Shown: positions 47,151 through 63,100 of the stretch, piece by piece
Position numbering within the stretch: position 1 is the first letter of the stretch
How the letters are laid out: each line of letters begins with the position of its first letter
Origin: Bimastos eiseni
Taxonomy: Eukaryota; Annelida; Clitellata; Crassiclitellata; Lumbricidae
NCBI GenBank assembly: GCA_959347315.1
Contig: OY365809.1
Coordinates: 43,822,568 to 43,886,567 of the forward strand
Direction of reading: 5' to 3'
DNA: 64,000 bases
Made by a program: the position numbers and the translations under genes
Notes under the pieces: model-generated
Seen by the model: the letters and a program-made list of their open reading frames with translations, nothing else
What the model was told of the DNA's origin: nothing
Database searches by the model: none

Positions 47151-48264
47151 ATTCAAACCGGGCCAGGAGGAGAGCTTTCAAAAAGTCATATATTGGTGGA
47201 TGAAAAAGGCAACAACAGCATATGCCTATCAACAACAAAAACAACAACGACAACAATAGCTTAGCCGTGACCAATAACAACTTGTGTTAATCTGCCTAAC
47301 TTGCAAGTCCATGATTAAAGCCCACCTCAGATAAATTAAGTTTTGTGTGATTTAGAAAGTGTTATTAATTGATGCTGGAACAATAGTTTAGTCGCATAAG
47401 TGGCAGTGAGCCTATCGTAGTTGTGAGGGTGGAAGGCATAGCACTTGCAGCGATAACAGGAGTAGTAGTAAGAATAGTGGCAGTATACTAATAGCATCAG
47501 CAAGAAATACTAAATACTTCGAGATGAGATGATGAAGATATAGCCTACAATGACGATAAAGACGATTATAAGGACTGACTATGACAAAGATGCACATGAT
47601 GTTAACCATAGCAGTCAGTGAAAATATTATGAGCATCTTTAGCAACACGTCATCATCATGTATACAATTCATAATCATCCGTCGTCGTCAAGATAACACA
47701 ATTCGTCATTGTAATCAGACGTCATCATCGTCGTCGTCGCCATCCATGTTCTAGGAATCATCCATCATCCCAGCAGAGGCAGACGCCAGCTGCACTCGCT
47801 TGCCCTCCCATCCGCGATGCACTCGAGGCTTCTCTTTATTGCTTTCAGGCGATCATCGGATTATATAAACATGACTTCAATGGACAGAGGGCGCCAGCGT
47901 CGTTTACGCCGAGGATCATTTTAAAGCACATAATCGCGGAGTCATAACTCATATCTAGGCTATGCCTGACGTCGTCTGCATGCGACATCTCTGTTGCAAT
48001 CTCCATTACGTTGGCATCGTTACGGCAACATTTATTACGTTGCTATCATAATGCTATCATTATAGATAAATGTAAATGTTCGCGTTTTTATCTAGCGGGC
48101 ATGCATATCGCCTCGACCCTGTTCATTTTTCATTGAGTTTTATCGGGTGGCATCATGGCATCCTTCACCACGGCTCGCCCATTTGAAAGGACGCCGCGCC
48201 ATTTAGAGTCCCCTCTGCTTTGCAAGGACCGTACTATAGTCCGAGATTTAAATCTAAAACTTCA

Positions 48265-48345
48265 TTCATAATGAGAATTTGCATAGCGCATCTTCAAGGA
48301 GACTACTCAGAAGTGCTCAAAACCCAAACGCGGCCAAATAAGAAT
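48265..48345 (-). repeat. LINE/SINE 3' tail
   Basis: AATTTGCATAGCGCATCTTC and CTACTCAGAAGTGCTCAAAA, immediately before a MITE. Confidence 0.6.
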
Positions 48346-48357
48346 AAATCTGCATAC

Positions 48358-48650
48358 GACCGAAAGTTCGGCCGTTATAAGCACGAAAATGTTACTTCTG
48401 CGGCCGAAACCATTTAAAATTTTGCGGAAAAAAACCTCTGCGCATGCGCAACCTTTGGCGCATGCGCACTGTTAAAGCACCCTAAAATTTAAATATGCGT
48501 TGTGAGGGTTTATTAAGCATTGTGGGGGTCGGTTAGGGTCAGGTTAGGGTCTTTTAGGGTTAGTTTTTGTGTCGTTTTTAGACATTTTTCGGAGAACTTT
48601 TGGCTGCAGAAGTATTTTTTCGTGCGTTGAGGGCCGAATTTTCGGCCGCA
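48358..48650. mobile_element. MITE, GGCCGAAA family, best copy
   Basis: About 50-bp inverted ends: left GACCGAAAGTTCGGCC, GCACGAAAA, TTACTTCTGCGGCCGAAA; right end reversed GGCCGAAAATTCGGCC, GCACGAAAA, TACTTCTGCAGCCAAAA. Each end is itself palindromic. The interior has GCGCATGCGCA words and GGTTAGGGT repeats resembling telomeric sequence. No coding capacity. Confidence 0.8.
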
Positions 48651-48702
48651 GAACCTCCACGCGCCAAATAAAGCGGTCTTAAATGTAAGATGACCTAGGG
48701 TG

Positions 48703-49445
48703 AGGGGCCGTCCATAAATGACGTCAGGCGCCTACGGTGGGGTCAGACATTTGTGACAATGTATTAGGAAGGGGAGTGGTCGACGAAATGTTACGTCACA
48801 TCAAACTGCGTAACTTTATTAAAAATTATACTTAATTAGACAAGTTCACATAACTAACCAGTAATTGTTGCCACAATTTAACAACATTAATTATGATTTT
48901 TGCATCCCTAATTTTTGAATTGTTTGTTTTACACTTGGTGTCAATTTTGGGGTCTTTGAAGTGAGGCAGCCATTCTGTCACACACAAGCAGCAATCAACT
49001 ATCCTGTCCAAATGCACAAGCCACAGAGAGTCGTTGAAACGAAGAACATGGAGTGCGTGTGGATTGGATATTATTTATTCCATGAAGGAGCAGTTTGCTT
49101 TACTATGGGAATGGAGAGGCATAAAGTAGGGATTGTTTTGAGTTATTGTTGTTAAACATTTTTTTAATAAATTGTGTTAACAATTATGTTGAGGAATGCA
49201 TAAGATTGTAATATTTTCACCATTTATCGTCATTCTACTAATATAGTTTAAAGTATTTTTATAGTTATAATCAGTTTTTGGATGATTATAAGAAAGTTTT
49301 CATTACATTTCGGACATCTGGTTTTTTAGGAGGAGGTCAGAGCTTTGTAATGCCATATCTGAGGAGGTCATGGCATTTGTGATGACGTGTGAAGAAAGGG
49401 GGGGGGGGGTCAAAAATCGTTCTTAATCATTTATGGACGGTCCCT
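48703..49445. mobile_element. 743-bp non-autonomous DNA transposon, AGGGRCCGTCCATAAATGA ends
   Basis: Left end AGGGGCCGTCCATAAATGA (48703-48721) and right end reversed AGGGACCGTCCATAAATGA (49427-49445) match at 18 of 19 positions. Internal ACGTCA, GTTACGTCACATC and a G-run (49399-49409) near the right end. No transposase recognised. Superfamily not assigned; no clear target duplication. Confidence 0.75.
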
Positions 49446-50512
49446 GAGCGAAGAGCCAAAGGTAGGCAATTTCAAGCCGATGGGCCTACTACAGAGAAAC
49501 TAGCATCAATGATCGGACCGTGAACTCTCTTAAACTCTCTCCATTTCAGAGCAAAACCTAGCGTTGAAAATAGTTCAGTTTAAACTCTACAGCCAGTCAG
49601 TCAGTAGTTCCTTAGCGACACTAAACGACTGTCTCCTACGACTAGGCTAGAATACAATACAAAATCCCAAAATAATGCAATAAAATAACATAAGTGAAGA
49701 ATTCTGTGGTTCCAATCATATTCATTCAAAAACGTATATAGCTCCTTTTCCCAGTAACTACTCGATAGCGCTTCAACTCCAGCCTGGAGAAGAGTGTAAG
49801 TTCTTAAATGACCATAAAGGTACCATTTTACGACTTGGGGAACAGACTAACGTTACTCCAGAGAAAGGCAATTCCAAATCAAAAGACTTACTACAGAGAA
49901 GGTGCAGTTTTGCACAGCTGTTGTAATGGGCAATTGGCGCCACAAGAACCCCCTCTCTGCAAAGCGAAAGGGCAATACACTGGGCTCTCAATACCAATAT
50001 TACAAAGTAGATACTACTGCAGATGCCATCTCAATATCACACATCACGTGACTAAAAAATAACCGATTAGCTCTATAATAGTAATAATTTTTATATCAAC
50101 AATGAACAGTTTTCATTCCAACTTCAAGGTACACAGTACAGCAAACATGCACTTTGTAACGTAACATGGTAAATGTAATCAACCGCCAACGCGGCATCAC
50201 TTCTAGCACTGCTCAGCAGTGATTCTGGCACAGAAGTAATGTTCATGTAAAAAACTGTTTTCCAGTCCATGGCATATTATATGATGAAAGACTGCATCTA
50301 ACTGTCATAGTATGATAGCAGAGCAGTATTATCCCGAAAAAATTGTGGGAAGTGTTTTCTTTGATAATGGGAATTATTGTCTTAAAATTCCTTTAAAAGC
50401 AAACTGAAAACGTCTAAGGAAGTTGCAAGATGGAAAATTACATTCAATATGAAATTAATTTACAGTTTATGCAAACCGCAAGAACAAATATTATTTATGT
50501 AATTATATTGCA
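49446..50512. other. Intergenic region between the MITE cluster and YIPF5 3' end
   Basis: Apart from the LINE tail, unique-looking AT-rich sequence; no conserved exon seen. Confidence 0.45.
49728..49790 (-). repeat. LINE/SINE 3' tail
   Basis: AACGTATATAGCTCCTTTTC and CTACTCGATAGCGCTTCAAC; downstream of YIPF5. Confidence 0.55.
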
Positions 50513-50518
50513 TTTATT
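50513..50518 (-). terminator. Candidate poly(A) signal for YIPF5
   Basis: TTTATT on the plus strand is AATAAA in the direction of YIPF5, about 475 bases after its stop codon. I noticed no earlier hexamer between 50993 and this point. Confidence 0.35.
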
Positions 50519-50992
50519 ACATGCAGACCAGTAATCTGAATTCGATGGAGCATGTGTGACTGAAAATCTATTATAATGGAAACACTTGGAGTAAGAGAAA
50601 TGCCTTTAATGCAGGAGGAAACTGTATGACAAGTGGGAGAAATTGTACAGAAAATCCCTTTAGCATAGAAAGGAAACTGGAATAGGGCAATTCTCATAAA
50701 ATGTATGGCAACTGAAAGATAAATTTTTTTATCAGATCAGGAAAATTACCAGGAATTAAAATGCCTTTAATTTAAGATGAAACTGTCAAAGAAGACTTTG
50801 TGTGAGAGAAATAATGCTATGATATTCCCTTCAAACTGCAGGAGACTAGTAAGAAATTTCCCATCTGACTGGACAAAATTGCAGAATGAAAAGTCCTTGC
50901 AAAAATGCTAAATATAACCTTGGAAAAAGGGCAGAATACTGGGTGTAATTGGGACAGACCTGGTGGGGATGGGGTTGGGATAGTGTGCATGC

Positions 50993-54923
<3,931 letters not shown>

Positions 54924-55109
54924 TTCTTACTATTTTCTGATGAACCTAAATATCTTCACACAAGCACGACCACATTACTTACGTGCAATATGGTCCAATA
55001 TCATGTGAAATATAAGTTACTGGCCAACTGATTAGGACTTATTGATTTGACTGATGGAAAGCTCCCTACTTTTCCATCACAAATGGAAAAATATATGCAT
55101 AATGCAAAA

Positions 55110-55441
55110 ATAAATTTTTTTTTACTTCTACGACAGAACCCATACAAAATTTTGCATGTGAAAACCTCTGCGCATGTGCTACCATTGGCGCATGTGAACT
55201 GTTAAAAACACCTTGAATTTGTTATTATGCGTCGTGAGGGTCGGTTAGGGTAAGATTAGGCATCGTGAGGGCCAGTTAGGATCAGGTTAGGCATCGTGAG
55301 GGTCGCTTAGGGTAAGGGTTAGTGTCGTTTTTAGACATAATATGTCTATTATACAAACATAATATAATATGTATATTATACAAAGAACTTTTGCCCACAG
55401 AATTTATTTTTCTATGCTTTTATAGGCCGAACTTTCGGCCG
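55110..55441. mobile_element. MITE, GGCCGAAA family, copy 3
   Basis: Right end GGCCGAACTTTCGGCC (55425-55440); interior CCTCTGCGCATGTGCTACCA and CGTCGTGAGGGTCGGTTAGG. Carries an extra AT-rich insert (ATAATATGTCTATTATAC region, 55338-55381). Left end weak. Confidence 0.7.
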
Positions 55442-55642
55442 CAGAAGCTCCAGCCTCCAGGCAATGCAATAATACTGCACGCTGAAGAAGTTTTCTGCTG
55501 TTTTTTTAAAACGAAACACAGAGCGTTAAAGTATCTCTTAGCTGCATTATGATGGATCTATAAGACTGTTTTCATTACATATGGTCTAATCAAGTTTTAT
55601 GACATGAAATGCCAAACTCCATGGTACTACAGCTAATAAGGT

Positions 55643-56272
55643 AAAACTATATTTTAGCATATTTTATCACCTTGTGTGCTTGCGATGTATTTTAGCGTAT
55701 TTAACTATTTCCTTCATTATATCATGTATTTTGTAAGTAGAAACTGGATTGATGATAATAATTATGCTTAAATGGAAGTTGGATCGCTAAAAAGAATTTT
55801 AAAAGTGTGTTTAGAGTATTTAATTAAACAAAATGTTGATAAAAAATTCCACTAGATTTCATCGCGACGCCATCAATCTTTTGTCATCAATCGAACTTCT
55901 AATGTGCATGCTATTTTGACTGATTCGGCTTCCATTCATGCATATTTCTCTTCGTCAATCCAGCTTCCATTTAAGGTTTATTTCTTTTTAACAATTGCGT
56001 TTCTGCGCACGTACACGGCGTTTTTTGCATTTATTCCACGTCCATCATAACGACATTCTCGCATCAATCAATAATTATATTTTCATAGATCCAGCTTCCA
56101 TTTAAGCATAATTTCTTTCCCCAATCCAGCTTCTACTTGCACATTATACTTTTTCATCAATCCAGTCTCCATTTAAGCTACATTTGGACATCTATTCACA
56201 TCAAATAATAAAATACGCTAAAATACACTAGAAGCACCATGGTATAATAAAATACGCTAAAATACACTTTAA
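55643..56272. mobile_element. Foldback-type element with about 70-80 bp inverted ends
   Basis: Left end has two TGTATTTTAGCGTATTT-like words (55648-55669, 55685-55703); the right end has the inverse, AAAATACGCTAAAATACA, twice (56210-56228, 56249-56266), with the intervening TGCTT word also conserved. Internally, GGATTGATGATAATAATTATGCTTAAATGG (55746-55775, two overlapping words) is inverted at 55955-55975 and 56090-56120 in several tandem units of about 50 bp. No coding capacity. Confidence 0.75.
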
Positions 56273-57186
56273 CTACCAATAGTGATTCATTCTGAAAGTT
56301 TCATGATGCAAGCTCCATGAAGAGGCATCTGACACTTCACAGAACACAGACTTCTCATGTAGAAGCAGCGATTTAAAAGAATAATGATGTACTACAATAA
56401 TGATTACAATAAAGGTAGCTGGATTTTTAAATTTCAGACAAGCGATACTTCGGGAGAGACTGGGACACAAGCATACTGCACCCAAACCCAAAGAAATACG
56501 TCAAAACCAGAAAAGCTGCTTAAAAGAACGAACATCATACCAATTTTAGCATAGAAATATCCAGACGTTTCTAAAATTTTATGTAAAACCGCCTAACAAA
56601 ATAATCAACTGCTCACTTTAAATATAAATGCAGACACGGACATACAGTTTTGTCCACATCAACACATTGCCCAAGTATTCGATTTGTCAGAAATGGTAAC
56701 TTGTGCAAATAATTAATTGCATATCCGGCTGAACCCTTGCCAACAGATGCCGCCCGGTTAACTTTTGAATGCATGTTAAAGCAGCAACAGCAATGACGAC
56801 ACTGTGTCAGCGCCGCTCTCTTGCTTTATCCAGGCTCAGGATGGCACTGCCAGAGTACAGGCAGTTTAGGAGTTATTAAAATAACGATGCTTCAAATGCC
56901 CCGAGTCACTATTTTTCTGAACGCCCGATTTTTTTTTTCGCTCAGAGATTGGTCTAGATAAATGACGTCGTTTGTCAAGTATTTAATCAGATAAAATATT
57001 ATTAGCACAAATGCTTCGCGTGTTTCTGTAATATATAACCGCTTTGTACAAGCAATGACTGTACTAGCCCACGATCTAAACATCTGAAATAATCAGCACC
57101 TTTGATTCTAGTATTATGGTTATAGGTTTGTTCATAAAGAAATGCGTGCCTTGTTTTTCATTAAAATTTTTCTTTATGATGTTAAA

Positions 57187-57222
57187 GTTGAATATATAAT
57201 ATATATAATATATATTATTTCT

Positions 57223-57254
<32 letters not shown>
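57187..57254. repeat. (TA)n microsatellite
   Basis: Interrupted TA tract upstream of the Numb-like gene. Confidence 0.9.
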
Positions 57255-57255
<1 letters not shown>

Positions 57256-57699
57256 GTCCATATATACGTCTCGATCTCTCGATACGTCCATGTATGTGTA
57301 TGGAAAATGATCATTGGCAGAGTTACTGGACCCCGAATAGCCGCTTCACCATCCAATGACCCATATTTCAGGAAGGTCCCTTATTGGCTCGTTTATATCT
57401 ACATATGTATGGTGTGCACATACTAGGCCTTGGCTTTCGTACGCAGGTACCTCGGCCTTTGTTTGTGAAGGAAAGAATCCTTGTTGCTCCCACCTCACCT
57501 GGTGTTCCACCGCTCTACAAATGCGCCCTCTCGCTGGTCGGTTCAGATTAGGTTGACGGTCGAGGGAACTTCTGCTATAGCTTTGAGGTAAACATAAACA
57601 CACTGTGTCACACTTGATATTTTGATGGACAGAGCCTAGATGGATGGATGAGTGGGTGGATACATTGGATAGACAGATCGAGTAGCCTACTTTTAGTAA

Positions 57700-57964
57700 A
57701 ACAGGGTCTTTTATTCTCGGAGCTTCTCACCTGAACTGCCGCAGGAATAAAGGTGCGCATTGACGACTTAATTTTAGCAGAACGTTGTATTAAAGAGAAG
57801 ACAAGTTTACGTCAGGACTTCTCTGACAGTGAGACATTTTGGCGTCCCGAATAGGGAAGTCGATCGAAGGAGTTTTTGGTTGTGTTATTTTAAACAAAAC
57901 GTGATTAAAGGAGCAACCGCGGAATCGGTCATCGTCATCAGCAGCAGCGCTTATCTCTCGATCG
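57700..57964 (+). other. Possible 5' UTR exon of the Numb-like gene
   Basis: A strong donor (ATCG, then GTAAGAATT) follows position 57964 and a plausible acceptor precedes 58284, 26 bases upstream of the ATG at 58310. The block is less AT-rich than its flanks. The left boundary is arbitrary; no TATA box or initiator could be defined. Inference from splice-site quality only. Confidence 0.35.
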
Positions 57965-58309
57965 GTAAGAATTAATTAGAATTAGTTAAATCTTGTAATT
58001 GTGTAATGGATTAGAATTAGCTGCAGTTACTCAATAATTAGAAGTAGACGACGCCCTATGCGTTGATCACATTCAATTAGGCACGTGACATGAGTATGAG
58101 TACTGTACGACTATCGATGACATTACTGACGAAGTTTGAAGATACGTTTTCTTTATGACTTCCAATATTAATTTGTATAATTTAACCGAACCATTTACAC
58201 TTCCCTATTAATTTTGATCTTCCTAATTCTAGTAGTACTTTTATCTCATTATTATTTAAGCATATATCTGTCGTTTGCATCAGTAAATAGACGTCGGGTG
58301 AGCGATAAT

Positions 58310-60069
58310 ATGGAGAGTTTCTTCAACCGTCTGCACGAGAGGCGGGAAGCTCTGAAGCGAGACGCGCTGAGCAGACGACACCAGTGGCGGGAGGACGAAC
58401 TACGAGTTAGGAACACATACTGCGATTTCACCGTCAAGGTTTGAACGAGGATCCACTGACAAATAAAAAAAAATTCAGTACGCTTGTGTTTCATATATAG
58501 CGATTTGGCGATCTTGGACTGGCGATCTCCAAGTGTCCTTGGGCTAGGCCTATTGTATACAGATAAAACCTGTCCGGGTAAAATGCGGATGTGCGGATAG
58601 CCTAACGGGTAAAATGCGAATATGTGTGCGGGTGAACCAATACCCGCATGCTCATCTGATGCTCATATAGTTGACCCACATTATTTTTTGCATTAGCCCT
58701 GCCCCCACAAAATTTATTCATCGATTTCCTGGTATATGTCGTTTGTTTGTTTAGTATTTAGGATGCATCGAAGTAAACGATTCGAAAGGAATTCATATAA
58801 TAGAAGAAACCATCAGAACCTTGGTGAGTAATCAAATTAATCAAACGATAACTCTAATTAATTCATTAAGATTCTATTTTTAGTTGTGACATTTTACCGT
58901 CATCGCATGGAATGAGATATATTTTTAGCCGAATGGGCGAAACGCTATCGAGGTTCAACAAGGTAAAGGGATCGGTGTAATATTAACTTAGGCCAGTGTC
59001 ACCTTAGACCTAATAGAAACTTTCGTGTAGGTCCTACAAATAAATAATCATAATTTGACCTTTCCAGAGATTTGGCGATCTTGGACATCCAACGCAGTTT
59101 TCACTCTTCACAAGCAAATCAAAGGTTGGTTCAACTGACGGAAAAACAGATTAAAAATTCTTGTTTAGTTTTTGTTTCAGATTTTGAGATGACAATCTTC
59201 AAGTTCGGTACTTTCAGATCAATCTTTTGGGTGTCTTTCGGTTTTTCTTATGGATATATTGTCGTTATTAGCCTATAATATCTGATATTTCATGTCATGG
59301 ATATTCTGTTCAAAGTTTTAGCTGCGACTGATTAAGCTTTTCGAAAACATATTATTATAGGTTATCATTGCGACTATTTCCTGGTTATAGTCTTGCGGAC
59401 ATTTTCTTTCTATTATTGTGGGTTTAAGGGTTATTCTTTTGGATATATTCGGGTTGCGTTCTTGTCGTTTTCGAGTAGGTTATTAAATATATCCTGTAAT
59501 AATTCGTTTTATTTCTTGCAGCAGTTGGACAGTCTCTATCAATTTGGAAAACTTCACGTCAGCGGGGATGGACTGCGTTTTTTCGACGATTCTACTGAAG
59601 TAAGTAATTCTAAGCTACTTAATTAGACTAACGCCGCAGCCTGCAGGCACAAATTGCAATCTTCATTTCAAAATTCCACCCCCGTAATCGCCCCTATTAC
59701 TAAACTCGATATTAAAATCAGTGTGACGTCAGTGGGAAGATCAGCGTTAAAGGGAGAGAACTGGCAGAGTTTGAATTGTCAAATTTAAACTGGGGGGAGG
59801 AGTTGAAACTGACTTGCTTGTCTAGATATCCTGATTAAAATTTTCAAGAACCTGAAATTGCGAATACGGGCTATATTGCAGAGGGTAACTGTATGTGCCC
59901 CTGAAAGCTGATCTGGGGGTTGGCTTGACCCCATGGTGAATTTTAAGAATTAACTGGCAGAGTTGAAAAATGAACTGAGGCCGGGGGTTTGAACCTCCCA
60001 CCAACCCCCGACAATTCAATCACTGACCATCAGTCTCCATATGCTGAGGTCAAGAAAATGTCAACCTGG

Positions 60070-60104
<35 letters not shown>

Positions 60105-63100
60105 CAGGACGTGCTGGTGGAGACTCCGATTGAGAAGATCTCGTTCTGTGGTCCGGTAGACAACGGAAAATACTTTGGCTACATCTGTCGAGAGGAAGTT
60201 CACTGGAACTGGATCTGTCACACTTTCAAGAGCACCGAAGACCACGTGAGATCTCTGATATTATTACTAACTTGTTTAATCGAGAGATAATTTTTTATCC
60301 GGTACCTCTACTAGTTTATAGGCATAGGGCCAGTTTAACTCACTTTTCAGTACCTTTTCAATAGAACTTTTCAAGCACTTAAACCCGTTTTATAATAATG
60401 CACTTGTTTTAATTACTTAATGCGTGTACTTATGTACTTGATACTTAAATACTTGACACCTAATTAAGTTCTTTGTTGATGCTGTATACTAGATGACGAT
60501 AATAGCTGCTAGAATATAGGTTGGTCAGATTGCAAAAATTCAAGTTCAAATTTGTCAGTGAACACAATAAGGTAATTTCCTTGGTCAAATGCATAAGCTT
60601 AAATTATCAACTAATCAGTAAATTGTTGTATGATTTGAGCGAAACTGTTTAGCAGTAAATTTAACTAGCAACATTTAAGACCAAACAACACATTGAGTGC
60701 AGACAGCAGTATCCCTGTAGTAGAGTAGGCATATAATAGGGACCTACCTATTTCAACGGGAAATTGCTAACAATTATTGTACTTTATAGTTTTCAAGAAG
60801 CTATTTCAATTCTACTTCTGATTTTGCTTCTCATTATTGGTTTAGGTAAAATGCTATTTTAATTTTAATAATATTTTTTGGCTAATCCATTTGACGTGTG
60901 CACGGTGACCTCAGCATCAATTATTTATTTCTAATCAGTGTCGAACCTTGAAATATGATTGACTGCACGATTTGCTGGCTATTGATTTGTCAGATGATAT
61001 CCTTTAAAAAACGTTGTTAGCTGACAGTTTGTGAAGGCGCGCGCTCGTATATTGATTAAATAATTTTTATTAATGTAACTCATTGAGAGGTTAGGTTACT
61101 AAGGTTAGTTGGTTAAGGTGAAATTTTTAAATACCTCGGGACCGTATAACTTGCCAGGTAATCGTGCAGAGTTTGTGACAAGAATTTAAAGTTCTCTGGC
61201 AAGCACGTAATTTATCTTTATCAATTAAAGATAGGCCTAATAAATAATCATCGTGTAAATTGTGTAATCATAGGCTGATCGTATAAACAACGCCGTTGGT
61301 TGCGCTTTCCATATCTGCCTGGAAAAGAAGCACAAAGTTCGAATGGAAAAACAGCTGAAGGCCTCCTCTACGGCTCCTCCACCGCAGGGTTCCATCGGAA
61401 GCCTAGTAGCTCCGAATGGGAGTGGCCCAAGGGCCACTCCCATTCGAACTACAGGTAGGCCCTAATCCAGACAATCCTTCACCACTTAAAAGTTTTTTAT
61501 TAATTCATTCGGGAATATATTTAGCGCCCCATCTACGAAACTACTCCGTTGTGCTACCGACTCCAGCGCCCACAGAAGAACAGTTCAGTCAATCAGTAAT
61601 TTATTGCCATCCAACCGTTTGAATCCGGTCTCGAAGGAGGTATTTCAAAAGGAGGAACCAAGGGCAAATAGCATTGCACCAAAGGAACCCACACACGTTC
61701 GATTGATTGTATCACAGCAGTATACTATGGAATTATTGTACACTGGACGATTGAAGACTATTATTCGTAAGCAGAAATCTCAACTAATCTTTACTAAGCG
61801 ACTCGCACAGTAGCACCGACTGACCCTCTGCCACGGGCTAGACCAGTGATCTTTCCTATGATCAATTATGAATACTAAGCCTCGTTATTAATTGTTTTAT
61901 TAGTTTATGCAGAATGTAAGAGGATGGTTCCGAGTCTTCATTACAGATAGAGAATTTGACGGATGTCAGTAGGTAGGCCTATAATGAGCTCCAGATTAAG
62001 GGTCCCATAGAATGAATAGAAAAATCTTCATAATAGCTTATATATAGACTAGAGGTATGCGGGTAGAGCGTTTTTCCGACCCGTACCCGTAACACTGGAC
62101 CCTTACCAGGACCCGTACTCGATCCGCACTAAAATTCCGACCCGTACCCGCGGTATACCCGTACCCGTGACGTCATCACCATGTCTTCTCATAGTATTGC
62201 TGGTTGCCAGTCTAATAGGATCACAACTTACTAAGCATAATGCTGTTGTCATAGTAGTAACAGCAGCAGCAACAACAGCATCGGTGACGGTGACAACAGC
62301 CGACGAGTATTGATGGCGGCGGAAGCAGAAGAGGAAGGAGGAAGTGGACGAGCTGGAGGAGGGGAAGTGGAGGAGAGGAGGGAGAGTCAACAGAAGGTGC
62401 AAGAGCAGAAGGAGAAGCAGGAAGAAGAAGAGATCGGAGGCAGGAGGAGGGGAAAGAGGAGTAGGGGAGAGGAGGAAGAAGAGGCAGAAGAGAAGTACAA
62501 AACTTGACGAGGAGACAAAGAAGAGAAGGATGAGGAGTAGGGAAAGAAGGAGGATGGAAGAGGAGAGAGGCAGCACACAAGCAGAAGGAAAAGCTGGAGG
62601 ATGAAGGTGAAGAGGAGGATGAAGACAATATGGAAAAGGAAGAAGAGGAAGAGGGAGAGAGAGCTGTAAGAGGAGCAGGAGGAGGATCAGAAACTAGGAG
62701 CAGGAGGAGGAGGATCAGAAACTAGGAGCAGGAGGAGGAGGATCAGAAACTAGGAGCAGGAGGAGGAGGATCAGAAACTAGGAGCAGGAGGAGGAGGATC
62801 AGAAACTAGGAGCAGGAGGAGGAGGATCAGAAACTAGGAGCAGGAGGAGAAAGAGGTGAAAGATGAAAAAGGTAAAGGAGGATCAGCAGGATTAGCAGGA
62901 AAAGGTGGTGGAAGAGAAAACAGTGATTAGTGTACATACAAATAGGAAGGTAAGCATTACATACAGGTATATAGTACTTGGATTTCGAATGTGCCAGTTT
63001 GTTCCATAATAGTAATTAAGTCTTTGATGATGCAAGATTCACCTATATATTTAACAGTAACATTGTAACCCTAAAACTTGACGTTGACACGGGTAATACC

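Larger units (their letters stand above)
46482..48357. other. Intergenic region after the protocadherin
   Basis: 3' UTR up to a poly(A) signal, a LINE tail at 47085, AAC-rich and CATCATCGTCGTCG simple sequence (47690-47750). No exon recognised. Confidence 0.5.
54924..57699. promoter_or_regulatory. Shared upstream region of YIPF5 and the Numb-like gene
   Basis: The two genes start head to head about 3.4 kb apart. The interval is mostly filled by a MITE (55110-55441), a foldback element (55643-56272) and a TA microsatellite (57187-57254), so core promoters are probably close to 54924-55050 and 57700. No TATA box identified. Confidence 0.35.

Noticed and set aside
48520..48570. Interstitial telomere (GGTTAGGGT words)
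   Set aside because: Only a few irregular copies, and the same words occur in all three copies of a MITE family.
58931..58967. Possible extra Numb-like exon between 58823 and 59522 (acceptor at 58930, donor GTAAAG)
   Set aside because: Its phase-0 reading ends in phase 1 and cannot join the phase-0 exon at 59522; omitting it restores family-like spacing.
61604..61813. 69-codon frame between Numb-like exons 5 and 6
   Set aside because: Lies just beyond a LINE tail, no suitable acceptor and donor in phase, no family similarity.
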